Origin: Streptomyces bungoensis | Lineage (GTDB): Bacteria > Actinomycetota > Actinomycetes > Streptomycetales > Streptomycetaceae | Assembly: GCF_001514215.1 (NCBI RefSeq) | Contig: NZ_KQ948863.1 | Span: 18,760-82,759 of the forward strand | Length of the DNA stretch: 64,000 nt | Reading direction: 5' to 3' | Part shown: in pieces, positions 43,331 to 52,765 of the stretch | Numbering within the stretch: position 1 is the first letter of the stretch | Layout of the letters: each line of letters opens with the position of its first letter | The notes under the pieces: model-generated | Database searches by the model: none | The model's input: the letters and a program-made list of their open reading frames with translations, nothing else | Told to the model about the DNA's origin: nothing | Translations under genes and position numbers: made by a program

Positions 43331-44959
43331 CTAGCCGGCGGTCAGGACGGACTCGTGCACGGTCTGCAACGTCGCGTCCGCCGTGGTGCTTTGCAGACGG
43401 AGGTGGGCCGAGCGGTCGCGCAGAGTCAGGGTCATCAGCTGGTTGCCGAACCAGGGGCCGCCCTGTTTGCGCCAGCTGACCGGTGGCCGGGGACAGCGGC
43501 CGTGCCGGGCGAGGAGGCGTCCCAACAGGCGGGCCGGTGCGCTCCAGCCGAAGCGGAAACCGATCCGCATCATCAGGGGCACGGAGTTGTGCACGGGCGA
43601 GCAGGTGAGTTGGACGACGGGATGGCGCGGCCCGCCGGACGGCCAGGACGCCTCGGCGATGTAGCCGTGGTGGACGTCGCCGGACAGGACGCACACCGTC
43701 GCCGGGGCGGTGGGGGTGCTCCCCGTCTCGGCGATGAGGTCAGCGAGGCCGATGAAGGAGCGCGGGAAGGCCGCCCAGTGCTCCAGGTCGGCTCCGCGGC
43801 GCAGCCACTCGCCGAAGCGGGCCCAGCGGTTCCCGCGTTCCCCGGCGCACAGAGCCGCGTCCCAGGCCTCGGTGTCGTGCACCAGGTGCGGCAGGAGCCA
43901 GGGCAGCGAGGTGCCGATCAGGAGGTGGTCGTAGGATCCCTCGTCGGCCAGTATCTGCTCGCGCAGCCAGGCGTCCTCGCCCGGGTCGAGCATGGCGCGG
44001 CGGTCCTCGGCGAGGACCCGCGCGGCCCGGGAGTCCACCATCACCACCCGGACCCGGCCGAAGTCGCGGCGGTAGCTGAAGCGGACCGAGGCGGAGTCGG
44101 CGTCCGCCCGCTCGGCCAGGGCGCGCAGTGCGGGGGTGCCGTCCGGCGTGGCGTGGACGGCGGCCCAGGTGGGGTCGTCCGCCAGTTCGGCCGGGGAGAG
44201 GTTGCCCAGGTGCTGGTAGACCCAGTAGGACATCAGGCCGCTCAACAGCCGTTCCTGCCACCAGTCCTCGGTGCGCATGTCCGCGAGCCAGGCGGCGGAG
44301 GTGTTCCAGTCGTCCACGATGTCGTGGTCGTCGAAGATCATGAAGCTGGGCACCGTGGACAGCAGCCAGCGGACCTCGGGGTCGAGCCAGGACTCGTAAT
44401 AGAGGTGGCAGTACTCCTCGTAGTCGGTCACCTGGCCGCCGGGCGGCTTGTCGAGGTCGCGGCGGCCGGCGAGCCAGCGCCGGGTGCGCGCCGAGGTCTC
44501 GTCCGCGTAGATCTGATCACCCAGCAGAAGCAGCACGTCGGGGCGCTCGGCGTCGGGATCGGCCATCAAACGGGCGGCGAGGGTGTCGAGGGCGTCCGGG
44601 CCGACCGGATCCTTGCCGTCGGCCGGGGGCGCGGCCCAGCGACACGATCCGAAGGTGACCCGGACGGCTTCGCCGGTCCCCGGTGAACGGATGACAGACG
44701 GCGGGAAGGGGGAGTCGGGCAGGGGCCACACCCGGGTGTCGTCCAGGAGCACCTCGTAGGAGGGGGAGCCACCGGGGCGCAGGCCGGCAACGGTGACGAG
44801 CGCGTAGTGGTGCCCGGCCACCTGGAAGGTGGGGGCCGTGCCGCCGGCGCCGTCGGAGCACCGCACCTGCACCGCGCAGGGCTCGCCGGTCTCGACCCAC
44901 ACCGTCGCACTCGAGCCTTCGGTGCACCTCAGCAATGGTCCCAGGCGCAGTTCGGCCAC
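43331..44959 (-). CDS. phoD: PhoD-like alkaline phosphatase/phosphodiesterase
   Basis: 542 aa from the GTG at 44959, chosen because GGAAGG lies seven bases before it; a much longer open frame upstream has no homology. An N-terminal beta-sandwich domain (about residues 1-100) precedes the metallophosphatase domain with FGSCRW, LLLLGDQIYADE, FMIFDDHDIVDDW, and LSGDVHHGY. These are the metal-binding blocks of the PhoD family (Ca/Fe-dependent phosphodiesterases). No signal peptide is visible, so unlike classical twin-arginine PhoD it may be intracellular. Confidence 0.85.
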   Translation of the reverse strand: MAELRLGPLLRCTEGSSATVWVETGEPCAVQVRCSDGAGGTAPTFQVAGHHYALVTVAGLRPGGSPSYEVLLDDTRVWPLPDSPFPPSVIRSPGTGEAVRVTFGSCRWAAPPADGKDPVGPDALDTLAARLMADPDAERPDVLLLLGDQIYADETSARTRRWLAGRRDLDKPPGGQVTDYEEYCHLYYESWLDPEVRWLLSTVPSFMIFDDHDIVDDWNTSAAWLADMRTEDWWQERLLSGLMSYWVYQHLGNLSPAELADDPTWAAVHATPDGTPALRALAERADADSASVRFSYRRDFGRVRVVMVDSRAARVLAEDRRAMLDPGEDAWLREQILADEGSYDHLLIGTSLPWLLPHLVHDTEAWDAALCAGERGNRWARFGEWLRRGADLEHWAAFPRSFIGLADLIAETGSTPTAPATVCVLSGDVHHGYIAEASWPSGGPRHPVVQLTCSPVHNSVPLMMRIGFRFGWSAPARLLGRLLARHGRCPRPPVSWRKQGGPWFGNQLMTLTLRDRSAHLRLQSTTADATLQTVHESVLTAG

Positions 44960-45221
44960 GTGATCGCCTTCCTGTCTGGCGCATAGGGAAAGGAACGACC
45001 GTAGCGACGGTACAGGGCCCGGCTCGGACGTGTGCGGGCGCCCGGCCCGCAGGGACACGCGGAGAGCGAAGAGGCGGCGTTGCGGCCGAGGGGAAGCAGG
45101 TGCCGGAGGCATCGGGAAGCCGGGGCAGAGCCGAACCCGCGGGCCCGAGCGGCCCGGTGGGCCCGACCCGCTCCGGCACACCTGCGTGCGGGAGCACCGG
45201 CTTGGATCCCTGTCGGCGAGC

Positions 45222-45722
45222 GATGAATTCCACACGATCCACATCCTGATCATCCCCGCCCACATCGTGGCGCTGCTCGCCGCCCACCTGATCCTGGTGT
45301 TCCGCCACCGCCACACGCAGTACCCGGGGCCGGGCCGCACCGAGCGGAACGTGGTGGGCATCCCGCTGAAGGCACGCGCCGTGAAGTCCGCGGGCCTCTG
45401 CTGCCTCGTCACCGGCGCCCTCTTGGCCCTCGCCGCCGCAGCCCACATCAACCCGGTCTGGCTGTACGGCCCTTACCACCCCGGCCAGGTGTCGGCCGGC
45501 TCGCAGCCCGACTGGTACATGGGCGTCGCCGACGGTCTGCTGCGGGTCATGCCTGGCCGGGAGATCACCCTGTGGGGCCACACCCTGGCCCTGGACAACC
45601 TGATACCCCTGACCGCGGGCGTCGGCCTGTTCCTCGCCTTGGGTGTCTGCCCGTTCATCGAGGCCTGGGTGACCGACGACGACCGCGACCACCGTCTGCT
45701 CGACCCGGCCCCGGAACCGTCC
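45222..45722 (+). pseudogene. Fragment of cytochrome bc1 cytochrome b (qcrB)
   Basis: About 165 residues match the second half of actinobacterial QcrB: FHTIHILIIPAHIVALLAAHLI, HTQYPGPGRTERNVVG, INPVWLYGPY, GSQPDWYMGVADGLLRVMPG, CPFIEAWVTDD, DHRLLD. The family is over 500 aa, so the N-terminal membrane core and the C-terminus are missing. No start codon or ribosome site fits, and after 45722 the frame carries unrelated sequence. It must be a decayed duplicate or transferred fragment, not the respiratory gene. Confidence 0.8.
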
Positions 45723-46244
45723 ATACGGGGAGAGCGCCCAGATCACCAAGCCGACCGAGCAGGAGTACAAGGAGATCGGCAGCGGACACAGAAGCTGATC
45801 CGCCGACCGCGGACGGCAGGACCGGCCTTCCGGCAGCGGCCTCGCTCACTCGGCAGGGTGAGACGGAGCGGCATCGGACGTCAGGCGCGCTGAGGCCAGT
45901 TGGGTCCGCTCCGTGTCGCGTGCGACGGGGGAGCAGGCGATCTCCCGGCGCCGCCCGCCGCGGCCGGCCACGGCGCCGTTGACGGCGCAGCGCACTCGGC
46001 AACAGCCGCGTCGGCTGTCGCGGAGGGCGTCGACGCACGCCGGCCCCGAGTCGTAGCGTGCGCAGCGCCCCGGCCGTTCGGCGCCGGCGGAGCCGACGAC
46101 CTGCTGCGAGTCCGGCGGCGGTCCGCGCGCAGACGGGCGCGGCCGGGCGTCACCGATGGCGCTGCAGTGCGGGCGAGGTGAACAGTTGGGCCGGATGCCG
46201 CGTCCGGATGCGCGCGGCATACGCCTCGTCACACGATCCTGAGC
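45723..46244. other. Non-coding stretch between qcrB remnant and L,D-transpeptidase gene
   Basis: Short open frames on both strands have no recognisable motif, no ribosome site and irregular codon bias. A short frame at about 45722-45810 (ending IGSGHRS) may be another decayed gene end. I see no RNA gene. Confidence 0.4.
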
Positions 46245-47018
46245 ATGCGGAAATCAACGGTGACTCCTTCCTGTCGTCGAGCGGTGCGGCGTGGCGGTGT
46301 GCGTCACGCCATAGCCATGGCTCTCGTCTGCGGCGTCCTGCTGACCGGTGCCACGGCGTGCGGCCAGGGGGCCGAACGCAGGGCCTCCGGGGGCGCACCC
46401 GGCGAGGAGTCCGCCTATGCCGGCCAGGCTGTGGGCAGCCGCCTTCCGGGTGTCGGAGACCGGATGTGGAGTCAGGTACCGGCCGACAGCGGGCAGGCGG
46501 TGGTCATCTACGGAGAGCGCCGGGACTCCCCGGACAGCCTTGCCGTGCTTTACGAGAAGCAGGGTTCGGCCTGGGTGCGGACGGCGAGCTGGCCCGCACA
46601 CAACGGCAGGCTGGGCTGGACGCGGGACCACCAGATGGACGACGGCCGCAGTCCCGTCGGGGTGTTCTCGCTCACCGACGCGGGAGGCACGCTCGCCGAC
46701 CCCGGGAGCCGGCTGAGGTACTGGCACGACGACAACGCCTACGCGACCATGCTGCCCCCCGAGCAGGTCCACGCTCATGACTTCGACTACGTCATCGCCA
46801 TCGACTACAACCGCTTCCAGGGTGTCCCGCCGTTCGACTGGGGCCGCCCGGAGGGGGTGGAGAAGGGCGGCGGGATCTGGCTCCACATGGACCACGGCGA
46901 CGGCACCTCGGCATGCGTCACCGTCCCCGAGCCCGGCATGAAGACCCTCCTGCGCACCCTTGACCCGACGCGGCATCCCGTCGTGGTGATGGGGGACCGC
47001 GAACGCCTCGCATCCTGA
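46245..47018 (+). CDS. L,D-transpeptidase family (YkuD-like) lipoprotein
   Basis: 257 aa. A positively charged start, a hydrophobic core and LLTGATACG give a signal peptide with a lipobox-like Cys at about residue 39 (Ala, not Leu, at -3). The catalytic region matches YkuD-like proteins: RSPVGVFSLTDAGG, then a GIWLHMDHGDGTSACVTVP block in which the Cys would be the nucleophile and the upstream His the base. The enzymes cross-link peptidoglycan by 3-3 bonds; some relatives only share the fold. No clear ribosome site before the ATG. It converges with the next gene, three bases apart. Confidence 0.75.
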   Translation: MRKSTVTPSCRRAVRRGGVRHAIAMALVCGVLLTGATACGQGAERRASGGAPGEESAYAGQAVGSRLPGVGDRMWSQVPADSGQAVVIYGERRDSPDSLAVLYEKQGSAWVRTASWPAHNGRLGWTRDHQMDDGRSPVGVFSLTDAGGTLADPGSRLRYWHDDNAYATMLPPEQVHAHDFDYVIAIDYNRFQGVPPFDWGRPEGVEKGGGIWLHMDHGDGTSACVTVPEPGMKTLLRTLDPTRHPVVVMGDRERLAS

Positions 47019-47021
47019 AGG

Positions 47022-47354
47022 TCAGCTCTCCTGCGGCACGGCCATCTCACCGAGCCGCGACCAGTCGTCCTGGGGGACGGTCACGTTCACGATGCGGGGC
47101 GTCTTTGCGAGGTGGCGCGGCAGTGCCTCGCAGGCCGTCCGGAAGTGGTCGGAGCCGACGTGCGCCGCGCCGGCCTCGTCGTCGCGGAACGCCTCGGTCA
47201 CGACGTACTCCGTCGGGTCGTCGACGCTGCGGGACCACTCGAACCACAGGCAGCCCGGTTCGGCGCGGGTCGCCCGGGTGAACTCCCCGGTGATCTCGGG
47301 CCAGGCGTCCGCGTGCTCGGGCAGGACGCGGAACTTCGCGGTGATGAAGATCAT
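47022..47354 (-). CDS. Antibiotic biosynthesis monooxygenase-domain protein (YgiN-like)
   Basis: 110 aa, a single ABM ferredoxin-like domain. Typical pieces are FRVLPEHADAW (residues 9-19), EPGCLWFEWSRSVDDPTEYVVTEAF (about 32-56) and the SDHF / FRTACEALP helix. The family holds cofactor-free quinol or polyketide monooxygenases, but many members only bind hydrophobic compounds. The ATG has GAGGA seven bases upstream. It is the last gene of the operon with the alcohol dehydrogenase, nine bases after its stop. Confidence 0.85.
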   Translation of the reverse strand: MIFITAKFRVLPEHADAWPEITGEFTRATRAEPGCLWFEWSRSVDDPTEYVVTEAFRDDEAGAAHVGSDHFRTACEALPRHLAKTPRIVNVTVPQDDWSRLGEMAVPQES

Positions 47355-47363
47355 CGATGTTCC

Positions 47364-48449
47364 TCACAGACGGTAGGTGCGCCCGGCGGCCCGGGCCCTT
47401 GCGGTGTTCCCGCCCGGTCCCGCCCAGGGGACGAGGATCGCGCGTCCCCGGACCCGGCCCGCGTCCAGGTCGGAGAGGGCGTCCTGGAAGCGGTCGAGCG
47501 GGTAGGGGGTGGTGTGCAGGCGGACCCGCCCGTGGGCCGCGAGCACCATCAGCTCGCACAGGTCGTTGTAGGAGCCGACGAGGTTGCCGATGAAGTTGAT
47601 CTCGTTGGAGATGATGTCGATGGTCGGCACGTCGATGTTCTCGCCGTACCCGACCACGTGGTAGTCGCCCGCGCGGCGCAGCATGCGCACCCCGTCCCGG
47701 GTGGCGCCGCCCTCGCCGACGAAGTCGATCACCACCTCCGCTCCCCGGCCGCCGGTCAGCTCCAGCACCTGCTCGACCTGCCTCCCCTCGGCGACGACGC
47801 CGTGGTCGGCGCCGATGGAGCCGGCCAGCTTCACCGCGTCGGGGTTGCGGTCGACGACGACGATCTCGGCGGCCGTCAGGGCCTTGAGCACCTGCACGCC
47901 GATGTGCCCGAGCCCGCCGGCGCCGATGACCACGCAGCGGTCGCCGGGCCGCAGCTTCCGGGCCGCCTTGGCCACGGCGTGGTACGCCGTGAGGCCGGCG
48001 TCGGCCAGGGCCGCGACGTCGGCCGGCTCCAGGGAGTCGTCGAGGCGGACCACACTGCGGGCGGAGGTCTTCAGGTACTCGGCGTAGCCGCCGGCCGTGT
48101 CGATGCCGGGGAAGAGGCTCTGCTCGCAGTGGACGTCGTCACCGGACCGGCACGCCCGGCACAGCCCGCAGGTGATCAGCGGGTGGACGATGACCTTGTC
48201 GCCCTCGGCGACGTTGGTCACGGCGCTGCCGACCGCGTGCACCCAGCCGGCGTTCTCGTGCCCGATCGTGTACGGCAGCGTCACCCCGGACTTCTCGGCC
48301 CACTGCCCTTCCAGGATGTGCAGGTCGGTCCGGCACACGCCGGCGCCGCCGATCCTGACGACCACGTCGTACGGGCCGGTGACCGAGGGTTCCGGCACGT
48401 CGGCCATCTCGGGGTTGCGGCCGTAGCCGACGACCTGGACTGCTTTCAC
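47364..48449 (-). CDS. Zinc-dependent alcohol dehydrogenase
   Basis: 361 aa, medium-chain dehydrogenase. Catalytic zinc ligands are in GVCRTDLH (Cys about 39) and GHENAG (His about 64); the structural zinc loop has four Cys (C-x2-C-x2-C-x7-C, about 94-108). The Rossmann motif GAGGLGHIG is near residue 175. It should oxidise an alcohol with NAD(P)+. It overlaps the end of the DUF59 gene by four bases (ATGA), so translation is coupled. The pairing with a DUF59 and an amidohydrolase gene is the one seen behind propane-monooxygenase genes, where such an enzyme oxidises 2-propanol. Confidence 0.9.
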   Translation of the reverse strand: MKAVQVVGYGRNPEMADVPEPSVTGPYDVVVRIGGAGVCRTDLHILEGQWAEKSGVTLPYTIGHENAGWVHAVGSAVTNVAEGDKVIVHPLITCGLCRACRSGDDVHCEQSLFPGIDTAGGYAEYLKTSARSVVRLDDSLEPADVAALADAGLTAYHAVAKAARKLRPGDRCVVIGAGGLGHIGVQVLKALTAAEIVVVDRNPDAVKLAGSIGADHGVVAEGRQVEQVLELTGGRGAEVVIDFVGEGGATRDGVRMLRRAGDYHVVGYGENIDVPTIDIISNEINFIGNLVGSYNDLCELMVLAAHGRVRLHTTPYPLDRFQDALSDLDAGRVRGRAILVPWAGPGGNTARARAAGRTYRL

Positions 48450-49213
48450 GAGGCCTTCTCCTTGGGAAGCGTGCCGGGCCGCGGGTCCGTGGCCCGGGGG
48501 GACTGGTCGGCCGCGGACTCCGGGTAGCGGGTCCGCAGCAGACCGCGGCAGAAGTGGGCGTTGCCGTCGATCGAGACGCGGACCGCGCGGGCGAACCGCA
48601 GCCGCAGCGGGATCTCGTCCGGCGGGAAGGGGCGCCCGCCGTCGTCGACGAGGACGGGCTCCGAGAACGCGGTGCCGAGACCGAGCGCCGCGCGCCGGCG
48701 CAGCAGCGCGCGGGTCGCGGCGGTGTCGAGCAGGTCGCCGAGCACCACGTCGTGCAGTCTCTCCTCGGTGAGCGCGGGGTCCTGCCGCAGCAGCGCGGTG
48801 AGGGCCCGCTCCATCGCCGCGGCGTGGGCCTTGCGCCGGAAGACGAGCCGCAGCTCCTCCAGGCCCTCCTCGGCCTCGGCGCCGAACGTACCCCGGTACC
48901 CGGCGTCGGCGGCCAGGCCGCGGTTGATCAGGTCGGAGTCGTGGTGGTCGTCCAGCAGGACCGTGACCGGGCCGGCGTCCGGCAGGGCGGCCAGGACGTC
49001 CTTGGCGTCGGAGGCCATGAGGTAGGCGAAGTTCGGGGCGCAGAAGGAGGTCGGCAGCCGCAGGTGGACCGTCAGCCCGCGGTCGGGGCCTGCCTCGACG
49101 GAGCGGACGAAGCCGAGGTCGGTGATGGGTTCGTCCAGCTCGGGGTCGAGGACCGCGTCCAGCGCCTCCCTGGCCCGCTGCTCCAGGGTGCGGGCGGGCA
49201 GTGCCGTGGGCAT
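48446..49213 (-). CDS. DUF59/MIP18-type metal-sulfur cluster assembly protein
   Basis: 255 aa. The N-terminal 100 residues are a DUF59 domain: LDAVLDPELDEPITDLGFV with the conserved DPE and a Cys at PTSFCAPNF. The C-terminal part is a longer extension with HFC near residue 222. DUF59 proteins help insert iron-sulfur or other iron centres. The ATG has GGAG at good spacing. In actinobacteria this longer version sits in operons for binuclear-iron monooxygenases and is thought to help mature them; no monooxygenase gene remains here. Confidence 0.85.
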   Translation of the reverse strand: MPTALPARTLEQRAREALDAVLDPELDEPITDLGFVRSVEAGPDRGLTVHLRLPTSFCAPNFAYLMASDAKDVLAALPDAGPVTVLLDDHHDSDLINRGLAADAGYRGTFGAEAEEGLEELRLVFRRKAHAAAMERALTALLRQDPALTEERLHDVVLGDLLDTAATRALLRRRAALGLGTAFSEPVLVDDGGRPFPPDEIPLRLRFARAVRVSIDGNAHFCRGLLRTRYPESAADQSPRATDPRPGTLPKEKAS

Positions 49214-50036
49214 GTCACGTCTCCGTGGGCTGCGCCGCGACGGAGGCGGCCCCGGCCGGGCCCGGCCTCACTCGCGGCCGGGCCCGGGGTGGTGGCCGGG
49301 ACCTCGGCCCCGGCGGGCACCGGGATGCCGTACATGGCCGCCGCGTTCAGGCCGAGGATCTTCTTCTTCTGCTCGACCGTGATCGGCGCGTACTCGTCCT
49401 GCATGTCCTCGGGGATCTGGAAGTCGACGAACCGCTCGATCAGCCACCGGGGCGTCCACAGCGCGTAGTCGCTCGAGAACTGAATGCGGTTCTCGTCCAG
49501 CCAGTACAGCAACTCTCCGATGATCTGCGCGAAGTAGCGGGGACGGGTGTGGATGAACGGCATGGCGACCGCGAGCCCGGCGTGCACGTTGGGCTCCTGG
49601 GTGGCGATCCAGCAGAAGTCCTCCAGCCGGGGCAGCCCGCAGTGCTCGACGACGAAGTTCAGCTCGGGGAAGTCCGTCGCCGCCTTGTCCACGTCCGCGA
49701 CGTCGAAGGCGTCCCGGTCCAGCGGCCGGATCGTCGGCCCCTTGTGGACGTGGATGTTCTTGATGCCCAGTTCCTGGGCCATCTCCAGGTAGCGGTACGA
49801 CCACGGGTCGTCCAGCTTGTAGCCGCGCGAGGCGCCGTGCCACTCCGCGGTGTAGAGCTTGGCCCCCTTGAGCTGGAACCGGTCGGCGTCCCGTCGTAGC
49901 TGGTCGAGGCCCCGCTCCTCGTACCGGGGGTCCCAGCAGTGGTTGTAGATCAGCTTGTCGGGGTGCTGCCGGGTCAGCGCGAAGGCCTCCTCCGTCTGCC
50001 CGAAGCCGTTGCGGTAGAAAGCGCCGAGCAAGCTCG
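49072..50036 (-). pseudogene. Amidohydrolase of propane-oxidation operons, N-terminus missing
   Basis: The sequence from LLGAFYRNGFGQ to about AMYGIPVP matches TIM-barrel amidohydrolases that accompany propane monooxygenase genes: KLYTAEWHG, NIHVHKGPTIRPLD, FVVEHCGLPRL, FSSDYALWTPRW. Homology stops abruptly near 50036, so the first 90-100 residues with the HxH metal site are lost. The C-terminal frame also runs on past the expected end, overlapping the DUF59 gene by 142 bp. Sequence on the other side of the break resembles a transposase end. I read it as a disrupted gene. Confidence 0.75.
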
Positions 50037-50039
50037 TCG

Positions 50040-50215
50040 GCCCCCGACGGCAGACCGCCCGCTGCCCGCAGGCAAGCGCCCGGGAAGGGGCGGTGAGCCA
50101 GCAGTGGTTCGCCGAGACGAGGTGAAGCACCTTGGCGCATCCACCGGGCGAAGCACCGGTAGACCGTCGGCCGGGCCGCCCCGGACACCAGGGGCAGTTG
50201 TCCACGGCATCACCC
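50040..50215 (-). mobile_element. Possible IS5-type transposase remnant at the amidohydrolase break
   Basis: In one frame of the minus strand, PTVYRCFARWMRQG followed by GEPLLAHR resembles the N-terminal region of IS5-type transposases (TVYKRFRRW...). It adjoins exactly the point where the amidohydrolase homology ends. No inverted repeats or target duplication could be recognised, so this is tentative. Confidence 0.3.
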
Positions 50216-50278
50216 CAGCTCACCGATGGTGACCTGCCGAAAGAGGCTCCGACACAGCTTCTGGAGACCGCGGCGTGG

Positions 50279-51847
50279 TCATGTGCCCGCGGTGGTGGCC
50301 GACGAAGCGGTACGTGGGACTGCGCTCCCCTCGGCCAAGTCAAGGGCCCGTTGTGCCAGCCACTGGTCGTGGACGGCACTCGGGGAACGCAGCAGGGAGC
50401 GCTGGAGCAATGCCTCGCTCCGTTCCAGGCGCTTGCGTACCGCCGATGCCGAGACGGACAGCGCAGCAGCGGTCGGAACGATACGTCCGTCGAGGCGGAG
50501 CCAGGTGTTGAGCGTCTGCGCGATCGAGACCGGGACACCCGGCGCTCGTACGGGACGGAACTGTCGTTGCGCCCACATCACGACGTGGGGCAGCGCAAGG
50601 AGTCCGTCCAAGGAGGGCGCCCTTCCCCCGGCATCCGACGTGCGATGCTCCGGGCCGGAGGGGATGCCGGCCCCGATCACGCGAAGTGCGAGAGCCAGTG
50701 CAGCCTGGTCGGGCAGCCGCTCCAGGTCAAGACCCATCAACCGCTGCACAAGCGTGAGACGCGCCGCCAGGGTGTTGCGGTGGATCTTGAGATGGGTCGT
50801 CGCCTTGGAGGAGAAGCTGAGCCATGACGCGGTGGTGGCCAGCAACTCCGCGCCGTCCGGGTCCTGCGGACGCCGCGCACGGTAGGCACGCAGCGGCGCG
50901 AGGAAGACCGCCGCCCAGGCCTCCGCGGCCGGCCCGATGGTGAGCGCCAGGTCGGGGTGGCCCGCGAACGACGCACGCCGCTCAGCACTGTGACGTGCAG
51001 CGGCCAGGGCGTGGAAGGCCTGCGCGTAGCCGATGGCGGTGTCCCGTAAGGGCACCGGGTCACTCACCCCGATGCAGCAGGTCTCCGCCACCGAGCGGGG
51101 CCAGACCGGCTCGACGGCCATACCGACGTGAGTCGCGCAGTCGGCCGGCGCAAGCACCACCAGATGGTTGGCGTACACGGGACACGGCACGACCCACGCA
51201 CCGTCGACCGCCTTGGCCCACGTGTCCGCGACCGCCCTGCGTATCGTGTGCGGTCCCTCGATGACGTAGAGCCGCATCACGTCGGGCAGCGCGGGCCGCA
51301 GTGCCCCCGCGACCAGGCGTGCGGTGGTCACCTGACCGTTCATCAGCAGGTGCACGACGGCCTCCCGGATCCGCGCGTCGGCGTCCCGGAGCCGACGCTG
51401 CTGCTGCCGGGCGCGCTCCAGTTGCCAGCACAGGCTGAGGCCGGATGCGGCATCCGCGAGCAGGAGCAGCAGGCCGGGTGGCATCGGCCGTGCCACCACG
51501 GCCGCGAGAAAGGGCGCGCGGACGCCTGGCGGGCCGTCGAGAGGTAGGACGACGCAGGTGAGGTCTTGCTCGTCGAGGGTCACGGACCTGAGCCCTCGCG
51601 CGGAGGCCTCCCGGATCCCGTGCAGTACGAGATCGTGCTCGGCCCTGCCGAGGGGCTGCGGGGGCGGGGAGGCGGGGGCGCCCGAGCGGTTCGCCAGGAG
51701 GACGGCGGCCCCGGTACGGCCGGCCAGCCAGCGGAGCAGCAGCGCGCTGCCACCCATTCGAGCCGCGCGCTGCATGTCCAGCACGTCGTCGGCCCGCCGA
51801 GCCTGTCCCGGTGCCGCTGTGGCCGTACGCGGATCATGACCGTGCAT
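50279..51847 (-). CDS. PucR/CdaR-type transcriptional regulator with two C-terminal HTH segments
   Basis: 522 aa from the ATG at 51847 with GGGGGAG five bases upstream. The first 320 residues are a GAF/PucR-like sensory part without a recognisable ligand motif. A PucR-type HTH follows (LSFSSKATTHLKIHRNTLAARL ... LDLERLPDQAALALALRV, about 380-430) and a second similar one is at the end (IVPTAAALSVSASAVRKRLER, about 465-485). Such regulators respond to small metabolites. It faces the ricin-type lectin gene and lies just behind the decayed propane-type operon. Confidence 0.75.
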   Translation of the reverse strand: MHGHDPRTATAAPGQARRADDVLDMQRAARMGGSALLLRWLAGRTGAAVLLANRSGAPASPPPQPLGRAEHDLVLHGIREASARGLRSVTLDEQDLTCVVLPLDGPPGVRAPFLAAVVARPMPPGLLLLLADAASGLSLCWQLERARQQQRRLRDADARIREAVVHLLMNGQVTTARLVAGALRPALPDVMRLYVIEGPHTIRRAVADTWAKAVDGAWVVPCPVYANHLVVLAPADCATHVGMAVEPVWPRSVAETCCIGVSDPVPLRDTAIGYAQAFHALAAARHSAERRASFAGHPDLALTIGPAAEAWAAVFLAPLRAYRARRPQDPDGAELLATTASWLSFSSKATTHLKIHRNTLAARLTLVQRLMGLDLERLPDQAALALALRVIGAGIPSGPEHRTSDAGGRAPSLDGLLALPHVVMWAQRQFRPVRAPGVPVSIAQTLNTWLRLDGRIVPTAAALSVSASAVRKRLERSEALLQRSLLRSPSAVHDQWLAQRALDLAEGSAVPRTASSATTAGT

Positions 51848-52132
51848 GTCACTCCCCCGAGAGACTGCCGAATCCGTTCGGCCAGAGCGTATCCGGGGCT
51901 CTGCCAGGCGGACAGAGGGGCTCGCTGTGCGGTCTGGCACCGGAGGGGCCGCCTCACTGTGCAACGGCGTCCTTCGCACCGCCTTCGTCCGCCGTAGTCT
52001 CCTGCCGTGCCCGTCCGACGCCGGGCCCGGCAGTGCGCGGGGGCGATCCGGCCGGGAGTACCAGGCGTGGCACCGCACGCGTGCACAGGCGAACGACCAC
52101 TCGCCGACTTCTATCCGAGTACAGGGGGAAAC

Positions 52133-52765
52133 ATGGGGAAGACCGTCAAACTCAGTGCCGTTGCGGCGATGATAGCGCTGGTCACGGTCGACGTGGGCAT
52201 GGGGACGGCCCACGCGAGCCCGGGGAACTGGCAGCTTCACACACCGTACGCGAGCAACATGTGCCTGGACGCCGCCTACGCGCCCGGCGACCCGCACCAG
52301 GATCCGTCGAAGGACGGTGACAAGGTGCAGATGTGGGTCTGCAACGGTCAGGCGCAGCAGGGGTGGATCTTCCACCCTGTCCGTACCCCCAGTGGCGTGC
52401 CCGCGTTCACCATCACCAACCAGCGCAGCGGCCTGTGTCTGGACATGGACATCAGTGGTGGCACTTACGACAACATCCCCAACGACTACAAGGGACACCT
52501 GGTCCAGCTGTGGCACTGCATCACCAACAACGGACAGCCCGAGGCGAACCAGGTCTGGTACCAGCTCTCCGGTGACTACGACGGGTGGGCACGACTGCAG
52601 AGCGGCTCCGACTACGGAGGCAGCTTCGATTTCATGGACGCCAAGAACTACGGCGGCACCGACCCGTCGCAGAACGGGGACCCCGTCCTGGTCTGGGACT
52701 ACTACTCCCCGACCCTCCCGGACGGGCGGCACGGGGACGCGCCCCAGAACTGGAACTGGACCTGA
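52133..52765 (+). CDS. Secreted ricin-type lectin-like protein
   Basis: 210 aa from the ATG at 52133, which has AGGGGGAA upstream; the frame is open earlier but lacks a ribosome site. Signal peptide MGKTVKLSAVAAMIALV..., cleavage near TAHASP (about residue 30). The mature part shows beta-trefoil features: NMCLDAAY, KVQMWVCNGQAQQGWIF, SGLCLDMD, LVQLWHCITNN, and a final NWNW. It should bind carbohydrate outside the cell; no catalytic domain is attached. Expression probably starts in the 285-bp region shared with the regulator. Confidence 0.75.
   Translation: MGKTVKLSAVAAMIALVTVDVGMGTAHASPGNWQLHTPYASNMCLDAAYAPGDPHQDPSKDGDKVQMWVCNGQAQQGWIFHPVRTPSGVPAFTITNQRSGLCLDMDISGGTYDNIPNDYKGHLVQLWHCITNNGQPEANQVWYQLSGDYDGWARLQSGSDYGGSFDFMDAKNYGGTDPSQNGDPVLVWDYYSPTLPDGRHGDAPQNWNWT

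Noticed and set aside
43331..45451. Long N-terminal extension of the PhoD-like protein
   Set aside because: The first ~160 residues are low-complexity and lie upstream of a GTG with a good ribosome site where homology begins.
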